DNA of 64,000 bases from Oreohelix idahoensis (lineage: Eukaryota; Mollusca; Gastropoda; Stylommatophora; Oreohelicidae): assembly GCA_024509875.1 (NCBI GenBank), contig JAMPIV010012444.1:62001-126000 (forward strand), written 5' to 3'. Below, piece by piece: positions 44,087 through 56,635 of the stretch. The notes under the pieces were generated by a model, which saw only the letters and a list, made by a program, of their open reading frames with translations, ran no database searches and was not told the origin of the DNA. How positions within the stretch are numbered: the first letter of the stretch is position 1; each line of letters opens with the position of its first letter. The position numbers and the translations under genes were made by a program.

Positions 44087-45426
44087 TTTATGAGAAAATT
44101 ATCATCACTGTGTGATTTAATGGTAGTTTGTAAAGGAGGTCACTTGGAAGCTTTTATGCGTTACTTAGCTGTCAGTGACGGTTCTGCTCCTTCTGATGTT
44201 TTGGTTCTTGGTAGACTGGATTGCTGATCCCGCTCGTCACTGGTCAAGGTTGTAGGAGCAGCACATAACCAGAATTGTCAGGGAGTGTCTCCGAAGTTGG
44301 TCTCGCTCTTTAAAGCCCCGTCTGATGATGGTGTCTAACTTCAGCTACAGGCCACTTGTACACTTCTTGTTCCAGATATAGTACCGTCAACTGGTAACAC
44401 CAACTAGTATGGTAAAACAATAGAAACAAATACCCACTTAGTATTGAGTGTCCCGACACATAGTTATGTGTCCCCTTCTTCCTATTCCACCATCCCATCT
44501 ATCTCAGACTCTACGCCCGATGAGAACTAAGCTTAATCCCTCGAGAGAAAACTTTCTTTACATTTAAATTGAATAGCTTGTATATTTACTCTACATTTAA
44601 ATGAAAAGGTTAATTGTATAGATAGAATATTTATATTTACATCTACACTAGTTGAAAAGCTTGAAACTTTCATTAATTTTAAAGTGAATATGTTTACATA
44701 GATATTTAAACGGGTCTAAAACTGTAAATATAATAATTAGAATGTATATCACTTCTTTAATCATTCCCTCCTTTCTCCATATGGAACTTGGGACTACCTC
44801 CGCTTTTTAGTTCTCTTTAAGAAGCTAGCGATAAAGCAGTCGCCAGCCCTTGCAGTGGTGGTTCAAGAAATCATCATTCTATATGCTGAAAATGCCAGCC
44901 TCAAATGACTCCCACTAGCAATTTTCACTTATTAATATTCACATGGCAATATATACATATTAGTTCACATGTTAGAAATGAAAAATATAGAATGTAAAAT
45001 GTACAACTTACGCCAATCTTGACTCACAGACTGTTTGCTCAAAGAAGTAGGTTAAAGCACTAGCAGATGCCTTTTACAAGTGTTTTTGGTAGTCGTTACT
45101 TTAACAATAAGTTCCCACTTTGACTCTGTGTGTTCAGTTTCCTCCAATTCCGGATTTTCTTGTTAAAAAGGTAGAGTTTATTCTGCGCTCTGAAGTCCTC
45201 AAATTTGCTCAAATAATGGTCAGGTCCTATATATGAATCTTGATTCTAGGCCTAACTCTGGCAGTCTGGGTGTTTTCTTGGCAGTGATTTTCACAGTGAA
45301 CTTGACTTGCAAAAGTGTCAGATTATGTGGCACTTTGTCTCCCCCGCAGTTTTGGTTACGATTTAGGCGGGGTCCAATCAGGAATTTGGTGGTTCCTCTA
45401 TTTCGAACCCACGCCAATCGTTTCAA
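44087..45426 (+). repeat. Rep-A copy d, third part
   Basis: From TATCATCACTG near 44100 through CTTAGCTGTCAGTGACGG and CACTTGTACACTTCTTGTTCC to CGCCAATCTTGACTCACAGAC near 45025, it matches copy e (50470-51410) in inverse orientation. No gene seen. A full-length LINE cuts it at about 45427. Confidence 0.65.
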
Positions 45427-45460
45427 AACTGCATATTTATAATAATAATAGCCCCTTCAG

Positions 45461-48400
45461 TCATAACTGACTATGGGAATGCGCCCCTGAGGTGACAGCC
45501 CTCAGCTGCTTATTTTCCTGGTGCTCCTTTCGACGTTTTCTCCTCACCTCTGCTTCTTGTGTGAGCCTCTTTTCGCCCAATCTGAGGTGGCGCCGTAAAT
45601 AGCATCGCCACTTAGTGCGATCGGCAGCTTTATCCTCCCATGTTGCTGGATCCATGTCCAGTGCCCTCATATCTCTCTTGCACACATCTTTGAACCTCAG
45701 CTGTGGTCGCCCAACTGTTCTCTTGCCATCTGCTAATTGTCCGTAGAAGATATCTTTTGGGATGCGACCGTCCTCCATGCGGCGAACATGGCCAAGCCAG
45801 CGAAGTCTGCGCTGTCTAAGAAGCGTATACATACTTTGAAGGCCAGCACGTGACAACACCTCGACATCTGTCACTTTATCTTTCCACGAGATGCCGAGGA
45901 TGCGGCGTAGACACCGCAAATGGAAGTTATTGAGCCTTCTTTCTTGCTTAGCATAGGTCTTCCAGGTCTCGCTGCCATATAGGAGTGTGCTGGTGACGCA
46001 GGCATTATATACCGCAGCTTTGGTCTTCATTGTGAGTTTAGAGTTTCCCCAAACACGCGATGTGAGGCGGGCAAAGGTAGCTACAGCTTTGCCAATGCGG
46101 CTGTCGATTTCTGTATCCAGTGAGAGTTTGTCATTGATGGTAGACCCTAGGTATATGAAGTGGTGCACCACTGCCAATTCATAGTTATCGATAGTGATAA
46201 CTGGTGCAGCACCCACATCCTGACTCAGCACATTCGTTTTCTTTAGACTTATTGTGAGGCCAAAGTCCTTGCATGCTTTAGTGAAGCGATTCATCAAGCT
46301 CTGAAGCTCCTCTTGGCTTTGAGTGACGACTGCAGCATCATCAGCGAACAACAAGTCTCTTATAGTGACCCTTCTGATTTTTGTTTTTGCCTTCAGCCTT
46401 GAAAGATTAAACAGACGGCCATCTGACCTAGTGTGAAGGCATATTCCTTCAGTTGCATCTCTGAATGCATGTTTCAAGAGTAAGGCAAAAAAGATTCCGA
46501 AGAGGGTCGGAGCCAGAACACAGCCTTGTTTAACGCCACTTCGTATATCAAAGGGCTGTGACGTGCTTCCAGCATATTGGACTGTTCCCTTCATGCCGTC
46601 ATGGAATGACTTTAACATTTCCAGCATTTTAGAAGGGCAGCCTATTTTCAGGAGGATTTTAAAGAGTCCATCCCTACTAACCAGGTCGAATGCTTTTGTG
46701 AGGTCTATAAAGGCGATATATAATGGTCTTTTCTGCTCTCTTGATTTTTCCTGAAGCTGGCGGAGAGAGAAGATCATGTCTGTTGTTGATCTGCCAGCTC
46801 GGAATCCACACTGTGACTCTGGATATATGCGCTCAGCTAACTTGTGTAGTCGCATTAAGATGACTTTGGCAAAAACCTTACCAACAATACTAAGAAGAGA
46901 GATGCCTCTGTAGTTATTGCAATCACTTCTGTCTCCTTTATTTTTATACAGTGTTACAATCTTGGCATCTCGCATGTCTTGAGGAATAGTTGTCTCTTCC
47001 CAGCACTGGCACAGCATCCTATGCAGGGGATGTAATAGCGTGCTCTTACAGCATTTGATTAAATCAGGAGGAATCCCATCACTGCCTGGTGCTTTGCCAG
47101 AGGCCAAGCTATCAATGGCCTTGCTGAGTTCCTCTAATGTTGGTTCGGCATCCAGCTCCTCCATCGTTGGCAGACTGTTGACACCATCAAGGGCTGCAGG
47201 CGTAACGGTATTGTCTCTAGCGTAAAGCTCAGAGTAGTGCTCGACCCACCTCTCCATCTGCTTACCCTTATCGGTAAGCTTCTCTCCGCTAATGGTTTTT
47301 AGCGGTGCCGTCTTACTTTTATGGGGGCCAAGTGCTTTCTTTATACCGTCATACATTTGTTTAATGTTGCCTGTTTGCGCTGCGATCTGGATGCTCTCAC
47401 TGAGCTGGAGCCAGTAGTCATTTGCACAGTGTCGAGCAGTCTGTTGAACTTTGCTGAACTTTGCTTCTCGTAGCCCTCAGGATCTGTAGGGTTCTGGCAC
47501 TCGGTGAACGTTTGTATTCATTCATAGCACTGCGCTTAGCTTCAATGACAGGTGCCATCACATCTGATGAAGCATCAAACCAGTCATTTGACTTCGCTGT
47601 TTTCTTACCAAAGGTGGCAAGTGCAGTACTTTGAATGGTGTTCCGTAGATGCTCCCAGTTCTCTGTAATAGTATCACCATGCTGAGGGCTACTGAGCACT
47701 TTCTCGAAGGTCGCAGTGAATTGAGCGATCATGAAAGGGTCTGACATCTTGCTGGTATCAATGCGTGGTTTCCCTTCATGTCTGACACGATAGAGTTTTC
47801 TTGGTTGTGCTCTGATTTTGCAGCAAACCAAGGAGTGATCTGTATCACAGTCTGCACTATGGTACGAGCGCGTGGAGAGCACAGACCTGAGGAGTGGCCT
47901 TCTGACGAGAATCAGGTCAAGTTGGTGCCAGTGCTTGGATCGTGGGTGTCTCCATGACACCTTATGCTGGGGTTTTGTCTGAAAGTAGGTGTTGGTCACG
48001 CAGAGGTCATGGTGGACGCACAACTCTAAGAGCCGTTGTCCATTTTCATTCATCTTGCCAATACCAAACCTGCCCAGACATGAAGGCCATGAAACATTAT
48101 CGGCACCCACTCTAGCGTTAAAGTCACCAAGGAGAACAAGCTGTTCTTGCCTAGGTATGCTTTTGATAATTGCTGTTAGATTCTCGTAGAACTCATCTTT
48201 AGCTTCTGAGGCAGAGTACAGAGTAGGAGCATACACACTGACAAGGGTGATGGGACCTGTGCTAGTTTGCAGGCGGAGCGTTAACAGGCGTTCTGATCCA
48301 TTCTCGCCTGGTTCAACCATTTTAGTTAGCGATTTTTTGACCGCAAAACCTACTCCGTGTTCTCTAGTTTTATTAAGATCTTTCCCTTGCCAATAAAATG

Positions 48401-48665
48401 TGTAGTCCTTCTCGCTCACCGTTCCAGAGCCCGGCAGGCGCGTTTCCTGAAGTGCAGCTATATCCACCTGAAGTCGTTTAAGCTCATCATTAATTATGGC
48501 TGTCTTCCTTACATCGTTTACATCCTGTAGGTTTTCGGATAGTCCAGTCAACATAGTCCGGACGTTCCAGCATCCCAATCTGAGAGTTTGCTTATTTCTA
48601 TTTTTTCGATAATTGCTTGGTGCAAAATTTTCTGTCCACAGTTCGGGTTTGACCCTAATCCCCAT
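45461..48665 (-). pseudogene. LINE polyprotein: AP endonuclease plus reverse transcriptase, one frameshift
   Basis: The frame from ATG 48665 to 47418 encodes an AP-type endonuclease: LGCWNVRTM, AALQETRLPG (catalytic Glu), VSVYAPT, LLGDFNARVG and DTDHSLV. The frame to 45461 encodes reverse transcriptase: TLYKNKGDRSDCNNYRGISL, SQCGFRAGRSTTDMIFSLRQ, AFIDLTKAFDLV, GVKQGCVLAPTLFG and LLFADDAAVV (catalytic Asp pair near 46345). The C-terminal region has LLYGSETWKT, RRLRWLGHVRRM and GRPQLRFKD. The two parts differ in frame because GAACTTTGCT is duplicated in tandem at 47446-47465; the 10-bp gain shifts the frame by exactly the observed amount. No other break was seen. Apart from that, about 1064 residues, normal for RTE. 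Confidence 0.88.
47446..47465. repeat. 10-bp tandem duplication that breaks the LINE frame
   Basis: GAACTTTGCT occurs twice in a row inside the linker between endonuclease and reverse transcriptase. The frame upstream and downstream differ by one base, as a 10-bp gain predicts. Confidence 0.8.
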
Positions 48666-49517
48666 GCACCCAATGGGGAAAGCAGACAGTGGCGGGACAA
48701 CACCTTATTGACTGGGGGCTGCCCAGCTTGAAGCGGGCGGTAGCTGTCCAGTGAGATCCTAGAACCTCTCCCACTGTTGGAAGTAGCCCCTGGCGCCATG
48801 CCCTACGCCAATTGGGCAAAATGCTTATAACCGGTAACTGCTACTTCCCGTGTTTTGCCGACACCTATAGGGTGAAGCTGGAGTGTCCTCTCCAGGGCGC
48901 AAGCTTGGGCACAGTTATATGGAGATCAAGCTGTTGCCCATGCAGCATGTTCCCCCTCTCCACACAGCCGGTAGATCCAAAGGAACGGCAGTAGCCGATA
49001 CAGTTTGGTACCAGCCATGTCGCAGGAGTTGCCAGAATAATATCGAATCGACATTAGACTGCCTTAGGGACTCCGACTCCGGATTTATCCTCAGGGTTTA
49101 CTCCCGAAGCCAATTCCATAAATGGATATTCCCGCAAGGCAGCGGTGGTTTGAATTCAGAGTTCCTTCTCTTAGATAAGCTACCAACCAAGGATCACGAG
49201 CCCTATCTGCTCGAAGCTGCTGGTTTTAAGGCGCCAGTCACTCGCCTTTGCCCCTTCTCCCGTCAGTGGAAACAGTTCCGCCGGGCTCAAATTGAGCCAC
49301 ACGTGAAGGCCGGGAGCTGGACTTGGTTGTCAGAGGCTGTTTGAGGCGCGTGCCATAGAAGTATTTTATCTGCAGTGAGAGCTTATCCTCACTACAACTC
49401 CCGGCAATAACAACCTTTGGAACCAAAAAAACTGCATATTTATGTGGGGTAATTCAAAATTATTTCGATATGGAAAATTATGTGCGTGATGCAACAGGTC
49501 ACGTCTCTCATATATGG

Positions 49518-50000
49518 AAGTTGTCACAGAATGGATTGGGGTGACCCCTTCTTCTTCATAATCTCTATTTCACTACAGCAGTAATCGGTACATTTAGGGT
49601 ACGGATTTTATTGCGTGGTTTAAATTGTTGCACTTTCTTTCTGTGCTAAGTAGCAGATATTTTGTATCTTAATTGTTTCGCTACTTTCAGTGTATTGCGT
49701 CTTATCTGTTTATCTGACACTCCTTGTGGATGATAATACTAAACTTTTGCAGGAGCGGCTGAGAGAACATTATCGACAACCAAGTTAGTTAATCGCAGGC
49801 GCGGCCGATATCAGTACACAGATTAACACATACATCGCCCAGCGCAATCTGCTTAATCACTAATAAGGCACGGGTGCGTCTCCGCCTAGGTTGTAAAAAG
49901 ACGGATTTTGTGTGTGCTCAAGCAACAGATAAGACATTACTTTAGCGAAAGTAATAATTTGTTACATCTGACACACGTTAACGTATGAGGTTAACGACAT
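49518..50000 (+). repeat. Rep-B dispersed repeat, plus copy
   Basis: GTTGTCACAGAATGGAT, CACTACAGCAGTAATCGGTACAT, GACGGATTTTGTGTGTGC and GTTACATCTGACACACG match 51930-52375 in reverse order and orientation. Together with Rep-A this makes a large imperfect inverted repeat around 50.1 kb. Confidence 0.55.
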
Positions 50001-50239
50001 TTTCGTGAGTCGGTACACAGGGCCATCGGATGTTTACAGCCCATTTTCAGAAAAGTAATGTTTGAAATTTGCACTAGATGAGTCATGCAAAATGTTCATA
50101 TCAGATTGGCTGATCATCTGAGCTTATTAACAACGAATGCGTGGGAAGGCAGCAGTGAATATAACCTATCGCTTCAGTCAGTCAAAACTACTGTGAAGAT
50201 CGCTTGCCAAGACACCAAACCTTGCCAGAGTGAAGCCTA

Positions 50240-51928
50240 GAATTCAGAATTCCATTTTATCAGACCGGACACCTTCTTTTTGAGTATTTATCAGGACTTA
50301 CAAAAACAGCCCAGGAAATCTCTATCATTTCAATAAGGAAAGCTGCTGTCTGAGGACACTGAAGGAAACACACAAAGTCAGAGATGGAACTTATTAAATT
50401 AACGACACCCAAGACGCGTGTAAGAGGCCGATTCAAGTCTCTTTTATTCATCTGAGCAAAACGTCTGTGAGCCAGGATTGGCGTAAGTTGTGATTTTGCA
50501 TTTTATATTCCTAACATGTGAACTAATATATATACATATATATTACCATGTGAATTTTAATGTGTGAAAATCGCTAATGGATATCTCAGTCAATTGAGGC
50601 TGGCAACCTCAGCGTACAGAATGATGATTCGTGAACCACCACTGCCAAGGGCTGGTGATTGCTTTATTGCTAGTTTCGTAAAGAGAACTAAAAGCATAAA
50701 GTAGTCCCAGGTTCCATAAGGAGCAGTGAGGAAAAGATGAAAGAAATGATGTTCATTCTAAGTATAATACTTATAGTTTCAAACCAGTGTAAATGTCTAT
50801 ATGAAAATATTCATTTAAAAATTATTGGAAGTTTCAAACTTTTCAAATCAGTGTAAACATAAATGAAAACATATTCAATTTATATTGTGAACACTTTTCA
50901 ATAAGTGGAAATGTAAATGTAAACATATTCTATCTGTACTATTAATCTTTTCATTTAAATATAAAGTAACTATAAAAGCTATTCAATTTAAATGCAAAGA
51001 AAGTTTTATCCTGAGGGATTAAATTTAATTCTCATCGAGGGTAAATTCTGAGTTAAGTAGGATGGTGGAATAAGAAAGGGGACACATAAGTATGTGTCGG
51101 AAAACGCAACACTCAGGAGAGCGTTTCGTTTCTATTCTTTACCATAGTTATTGATGGTACCAGCAGAAAGTACTATCTCTGGAACAAGAAAAGGAACAGT
51201 GGCCTAAGCTTTAAGACGAAGGACCAACTTTGTAGACTCTCCCTGACATTTCTGGGAAACAAGCTACACCCGACAACCTTGACCAGCGACGAGTGTGAGC
51301 AGTGTAAAAAAAACCAACCCATCAGAAGGAGCAGAACCATCATTGGCAGCTAAGTTCAATATATGGTGGCATTTGAACTTCTTGTAAAAAACAGTTACCT
51401 CCTATCACGACCGTGATGATAACTTTTCTTGATCCATAACTATTCAAATTATTTTCAAACTGTTAAATCTTAAGTGATTATTAAATTGTGTTATTTGTAA
51501 ATTTACAAATTTAACTTCGATTTAATCATTTTAAAGTTACTGCATGTTTGTTTCAGTCAATTTACTACACACACTCTAAACAGAGCTACACCAGAATAAT
51601 AATAATAATGCCACTGAGTAAATCAGGGGTGGGGGCTTAAACGAGCTAAGATTAATCATTGCTTAATACTTCACAAAAGTTGTCGGCAGATTCTAGAATT
51701 AACGTGCTCAGCTAAAGCAGCATTGTTTTCGCTTATCTGAATATCTTGTGAAGACTCCCTTTCTGATAGAAGGGTCATTAACCTTCTATCTACATCTCTG
51801 CCAAGAGTAATCTTTTGCGAAGGTAGACACCTTTGAAGGCCCATATTAGATACTCTTGAGTTTTAGCCACTGTTGGACTACTACTGCAAAGCAGGGCAGG
51901 CAATACCCTCACAGAAGTGACAAGTCCG
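50240..51928 (-). repeat. Rep-A copy e
   Basis: On the minus strand it starts near 51928 with a TCTGTGAGGGTATTGCCTGC-like end, followed by CTGCTTTGCAGTAGTAGTCC and GATTACTCTTGGCAGAGATG. It runs uninterrupted to about 50240. It is the best undisturbed copy from the middle of Rep-A and was used as the empty-site reference for the insertions in copy d. Confidence 0.65.
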
Positions 51929-51929
51929 T

Positions 51930-52375
51930 ACACTCTTTCGACAATGTGTTTCAGATGTAACATCTTACTTTCCTCTAAAGCAATATCTCTGAAACAGGTG
52001 GACAGGAAATGATGATGTCATTCATGTCTGTCCAAAATGTGTCGCGCAGTCAAGTAATCTCGTTATCCGTCGCTTGCGCACACAAAATCCGTCTGCGGGT
52101 GAGTAATTTTATCGCCTGGCATGGCTTAAGCAAATAAAACTATGCAAAACTGACCAGGCCCATACGGGTTTTACCTGCGTTAATCTCCGCAAAGCTGTGA
52201 AGCGCCAAGCAGATGTGATGAATCATCACCAAAAGGGGTGTCAAATGGTTGTAAATACCCAATATCTGTTTGATAAGAGATAATTAAATGGGTCGATCCC
52301 CCGGAAATTCCAGGTAATCAATACGTACAACAAATGTAACTGATTACTGCTGTAGTGAAGAAGAGATCGATCCGA
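51930..52375 (-). repeat. Rep-B dispersed repeat, minus copy
   Basis: Inverse counterpart of 49518-50000. On the minus strand it begins GTGTCACATAATTTCGG at about 52375 and continues through CACTACAGCAGTAATCAG to GACGGATTTTGTGTGCGCAAGC near 52090-52070. Confidence 0.55.
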
Positions 52376-54229
52376 AATTATGTGACACAAGGAACGGTGG
52401 TTTAAAGATAAGTAATGTTTTATTTTTGGGCATGACTGTTAGGCAATAATGCCACTCCCAGGTTTGTCTTGATTACAACGAAATTGAAGAAGTAGGACAC
52501 CGGAAGATATGACTTAATTAGTTCCGGCAAGATCGCTTGTCTGGATAAACAGAGATATAAGAAGAGATTACACAATTTAGGAATGACGGCAAGGTTTATG
52601 ATATAATTGTTTCCGGCAAAGGTAACAATTAGTTACAGTACCATATATGGCCTTGCCAATAATTATGAAAAGGGGTAGGTGAAAATGTACAAAAATAAGA
52701 CGCCCTACCTTGTGATTGATTTTAACAAAAATAAACTTGCGCGGTTGGATTGTGCTTAGGCGAAATTTTAACTAAAAAACCTAAGTGCTTGAAGATTCCC
52801 CACTGACTTTCCAAATCGGAGAAAGATAAGCACAAGGATTCCATTATAGGCAGTTATTAAAGGTAGCTTGTCAAATTAAAAGTGTAAAACGTCTTTTATA
52901 TTATTTGGAGTCACAAGTCCGAGGAAATAATCCTATTGTGTTAAAGTTAGGAAATGTGAATTTACAATTATCATTAACCAATGTGAGAAAATTGCCCCTT
53001 AACGGTTGCAGAAAATGCTCTCGGTCATTCTGTACAAAACGTCAGCATCCCATTGAAGGGGTAAATTTTAACATGTATATTTCCTTATTTTATGTGTGTA
53101 TTTAAAATGTATGAATTCTTTATTGATGTACAGTTGTGTATGAGGCTAACAGCCCCATCATGTAAAATAACTTGCCACACACATTCACTGCTGAAAGAGC
53201 TGGTTACTGCTTCGTGCGATTTTCCTTGCTAGAAACCAACAGCAAAGGTAGCCTTATATTCCGAAGGGAGCAGAAAGAGGATGATGATATCAGAATGTAT
53301 ATTTCAGATGTCAATACCCTTATTTCAGTTTGACGTATATAAAATTATGATTCATAGGCATTCGTCCGCTCTCCGAACCCACTTTCATTTGACTCGAAGG
53401 TCTGAAATGTTATGCTCGTGGGCATCGAGTAAAATTCAGAAGATGAAATGGGGGAGGAAAGCAAAGGTCGCCTAAAGCTTACATCAGAAGACAAAAAACT
53501 TAAGGGAGATTCGATTTAACTTTGTTTTAGTTTCTTGTACTAATTACTAGTACACAGCTCAGGGCACCACCTATAACAGACGGTCTAGAGGATACTGGAA
53601 GTTCCAACATTTATAGAAGCTACTCCTACAATGCAAGAAATGTGCTCCCAACAAGCCATTCGACTCTTAAAGAGAGAAAGAACAGTAAAGAAGTCACTGT
53701 GAACCAGCATCAACTACACCAGACTACAGCAACAAACCATCGCTGCAACTTGACGGTTAAGTTGAACTAATCGATACAGATACTGAACTTTCAACCACTA
53801 TTCCACTAAATTTAAAATCTTCTCATGAACACAATCACCGCTTTCTAAAAGATCATTTACCAATTATTTAACTGTTTCTAAAATTACCAATTTTCCAATT
53901 TTAACCTTGTTTAAACTATATTTCATAAATAAATATCCTGTTTATATATATGTAAACAAACATCATTCGTTGAAGTTGATAACTCGGTTGATTGAAAGTG
54001 ATAGTTGCATCCGTGTGACTCATGTTTAAATATATATTCAGCGCTAATACATTAATAATACTTTGCTGAATTACCTTCAGCTGGGGGCTCAACAAATACG
54101 AGTCAAAAATATCTATCTCACAGAAGTGGACAGGGGACACAAAGTTTACAAAAAAACTTGTTAAACGCAGTTGTTGTACTTGCCATCCTAGAAAAACCAG
54201 TGACACTCCCTGAAATAGGAGCATCATCC
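52376..54229. other. Non-coding stretch, nothing recognised
   Basis: About 1.85 kb of AT-rich sequence with only short chance frames. No repeat match within the window and no coding motif were seen. Confidence 0.5.
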
Positions 54230-54345
54230 TTGTATTTACATCACTGCCAAGAGTAATCTTGAGCGAAGGTTGCTATCTTTAAAAAAAGGACGCATCTTTT
54301 TACTCCGCTGTCGGGCCAATCGTGGATCACTACTGCAGATCAAGT
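54230..54345 (-). repeat. Rep-A terminal fragment
   Basis: CACTGCCAAGAGTAATCTTGAGCGAAGG and GGATCACTACTGCAGATCAAG match the TGTCAC-side end of Rep-A read in reverse. Confidence 0.5.
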
Positions 54346-54357
54346 GAGACAAGATAC

Positions 54358-54478
54358 GACAAGTACCCAATTACAGCTGGGTAGACTGGAGTGTGCCGCT
54401 ACCGGGTTTTGAACCAGGAACCCAGTAACTTTGCCGCGAGAGGCAAGCACTGTAACCATTCTGCCAAATGGACACTCC
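54358..54478 (-). mobile_element. tRNA-SINE family 3 head, minus copy
   Basis: Inverse of 54838-54935. The minus strand reads TTTGGCAGAATGGTTACAG..., then a B-box-like GGTTCAAAACCCGG. Both copies share AGTAACTTTGCCGCGAGAGG. Confidence 0.65.
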
Positions 54479-54769
54479 AGATCACTTTACTTTGTCCAGT
54501 ATTTAGTACAGTTAAGCAACCTCGCAAGAAACAAGATGCCATTTTGAGTGTTAGATGATCCTATGTGAAGGTATATTCTGCTGTCATTAAACCTTTAGTA
54601 CATCTACAGAACATATTGCTCCTGCTATTTTTCTTACACAACTTGATTAACTGACAGTGAAATTTATTATGTAGTCCTTTACCCTTTGACAACATTTTCT
54701 CCAGTAACTAGGCTTTCGGTCACTAGGAGTTAAAACGTTGATATGCGTCTATATAAATGTCATCATTTA

Positions 54770-54935
54770 AAGGTAACGGTAAAGCCAGTCCCAAAAAGTA
54801 GATACTGCCGTAGGGGAGTGACGTGTTAGGGTTACTAACCCGTTTGGCAGAATGGTTATCACGCTCACCTCTCGCGGCAAAGTTACTGGGTTCCTGGTTC
54901 AAAGTTCGGTAACGGCACACTCCAGTAATCAGTAA
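54770..54935 (+). mobile_element. tRNA-SINE family 3: inverted tail joined to a plus-strand head
   Basis: 54770-54830 is the reversed tail of family 3 (ACGGTAAAGCCAGTCCC, TAGATACTGCCGTAGGGGAG). 54838-54935 is a plus-strand tRNA-like head with TTTGGCAGAATGGTTATCACG and GGTTCAAAGTTCGG. It is a composite of two insertions or a rearranged copy. Confidence 0.6.
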
Positions 54936-54954
54936 ATTAGTATTATCTAGATAC

Positions 54955-55125
54955 TGTAGGTTTCAGCTTTATGAAGTGCGGTGACAAGCTCCTTTCCTTA
55001 ACTCAACTACAAAAGTCCGGAACCTATATCTACAGCTGGGAACGTGACGCGACCTGACTTCGAACCCGATCTCTTTGCCTCGAGAAGTAAGGGTACTAAC
55101 AACTCTGCCAATCTGACGCTCATCA
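54955..55125 (-). mobile_element. tRNA-SINE family 3, minus copy
   Basis: The minus strand from 55125 reads ATTGGCAGAGTTGTTAGTACCC, then CGGGTTCGAAGTCAGG as B box, then CCCAGCTGTAGATATAGG and the GAGTTAAGGAAAGGAG body. Confidence 0.65.
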
Positions 55126-55394
55126 CCGTATCACAGGAGAAAAAAACAAATTGAAGAGGAGTAACAGTTAAATCTCAATAAGGGAAGAATACAATTGTAA
55201 GACTGTAACATGTCACGCATGTCTTAAAAGACAATTAAGGAAGATTGGGCATGGGAACATTTAATCTATCCTCAAACTTAAAGCCACACACTCTTCAATA
55301 ATAAAGGTTTTCACTGCAGTTGGGAAATATGCAGGAATAAAAATAAGTCATGTCAAACTAGTACACAAAAACACATTATTAAACTCAAATATCA

Positions 55395-55790
55395 AGTCAG
55401 TTTTATTATATGACCACAAGTCAAGAGTTTCTCATATCTTGGTCTTATAATAACAGAAGATGGTAGATGCGAAAATGAAATCAAGAAGAGAATAGGAATG
55501 GTCAAAGCTACATTCAACAAAATCAGACAGATACTAAAATCTAAACATACAACAAATTTAAAGTGATAATCATCAAATGCTATTTATATTCTTCATTACT
55601 ATATAGTGTAGAAACATGGACAATGCACATGCACTTAGAAGATAGAATTGAGGCCATTGAGATGTGGATATACAGAAGAATGGGGCACGTCTCATGGAAA
55701 GAGAAAAAAAAAACAAATACAGAGGTCATAGAAAACCTAGGAATGAGAATTAAAGAAAGAGATTAAAATTTGACAGCTAAAATATTTTGA
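55395..55790 (+). mobile_element. RTE-like LINE C-terminal fragment
   Basis: Translated pieces read YLGLIITEDGRCENEIKKRIG, CYLYSSLLYSVETWTM and a RIEAIEMWIYRRMGHVSWKEK block. These are the post-RT region of an RTE-type LINE from a family other than the one at 16741. There are frameshifts. Confidence 0.7.
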
Positions 55791-55849
55791 CCATGTAAAA
55801 TGACATTGTAAAATGACATTGCATCATAATTAAGAACATAATAGAAGTC

Positions 55850-56435
55850 AGAGTTGAAGGCAAACGTGCAAGAAGAAGAAACCGCTATAAGTGGGAAGAT
55901 AACATCAAGGGATAGACAGGAAAGAGTCTGTCAAAGTGTACAATCAAGACAAGAGATCGAAGACGTTGGAGAGCCATTGCAGCCGACCTTCATTGTGGAG
56001 ATGGCACCTGATGATTATACGGCTCTGAAACATGGAGAACAACAACCAAGAACTTACAAAAGTTCATTACTGGATTCTTGTGTAGAATAGGATTGACATG
56101 GTGCGACAATATCACTCTTGTGGAACTGATGACAGGGATCATTCACGTGCAAGTAGAAAAAGAGATGTGAAAAAGACGCAGACGATGGATAGGACACGCA
56201 CTGAGGAAATGTGTTGTTAGCTGTACCAAGCAATCCTTGTTCCTGAATTCCATGGATAAAAGAGGTAGATACAGATCAAATAACGCAAATAAAAAGAGAA
56301 TCGAAGATGACAATGAAAATGATGAAGGTGCCTGGAAAGACTTGGCGCTGATAACATGGGATAGGAGGACTTGGCATAAGTATGTTGACAGTTTACACTC
56401 TGGAGTGCTGACGGGTACTGATGATGATGAATGAG
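55850..56435 (+). mobile_element. RTE-like LINE fragment (family of 16741-17490)
   Basis: GGAACTGATGACAGGG, AAGACGCAGACGATGGATAGG, ACACGCACTGAGGAAA and the final AGGAGGACTTGGCATAAGTATGTTG match the 3' part of the 16741-17490 LINE at the DNA level. It has many stops. It ends about 200 bp before the exon at 56636. Confidence 0.75.
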
Positions 56436-56635
56436 CCATCTTTGGCTTTCTATCTCTTGAGCTATTTACGATGGAGCGGGGAGCAACACAGTTTTCACCC
56501 ATTTAGTTTTACTGCGGTCTGACCATCATTTTGCATCACTTCGTAAACACAGTTAGCTATGTACCCAAAAGACATTACTATCTCGTCATCCAAGAGTAAT
56601 AATTTTCTCATACATTTGAATTTTTTTCTTCTAAG

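Larger units (their letters stand above)
45442..49428 (-). mobile_element. Full-length RTE-like LINE
   Basis: Flanked by AACTGCATATTTAT near 45428-45441 and again near 49429-49442, so both ends are intact. The minus strand holds a roughly 760-bp 5' region (49428-48666), one long coding region (48665-45461) and a short TATTATTATT tail. A length of about 4.0 kb with a single ORF carrying AP endonuclease and reverse transcriptase is the RTE/BovB layout. It is the youngest-looking LINE in the window. The clade call rests on layout and motifs, not on a tree. Confidence 0.88.

Noticed and set aside
48812..49344. 153- and 60-codon plus-strand frames
   Set aside because: They are antisense to the 5' region of the full-length minus-strand LINE and show no family features.
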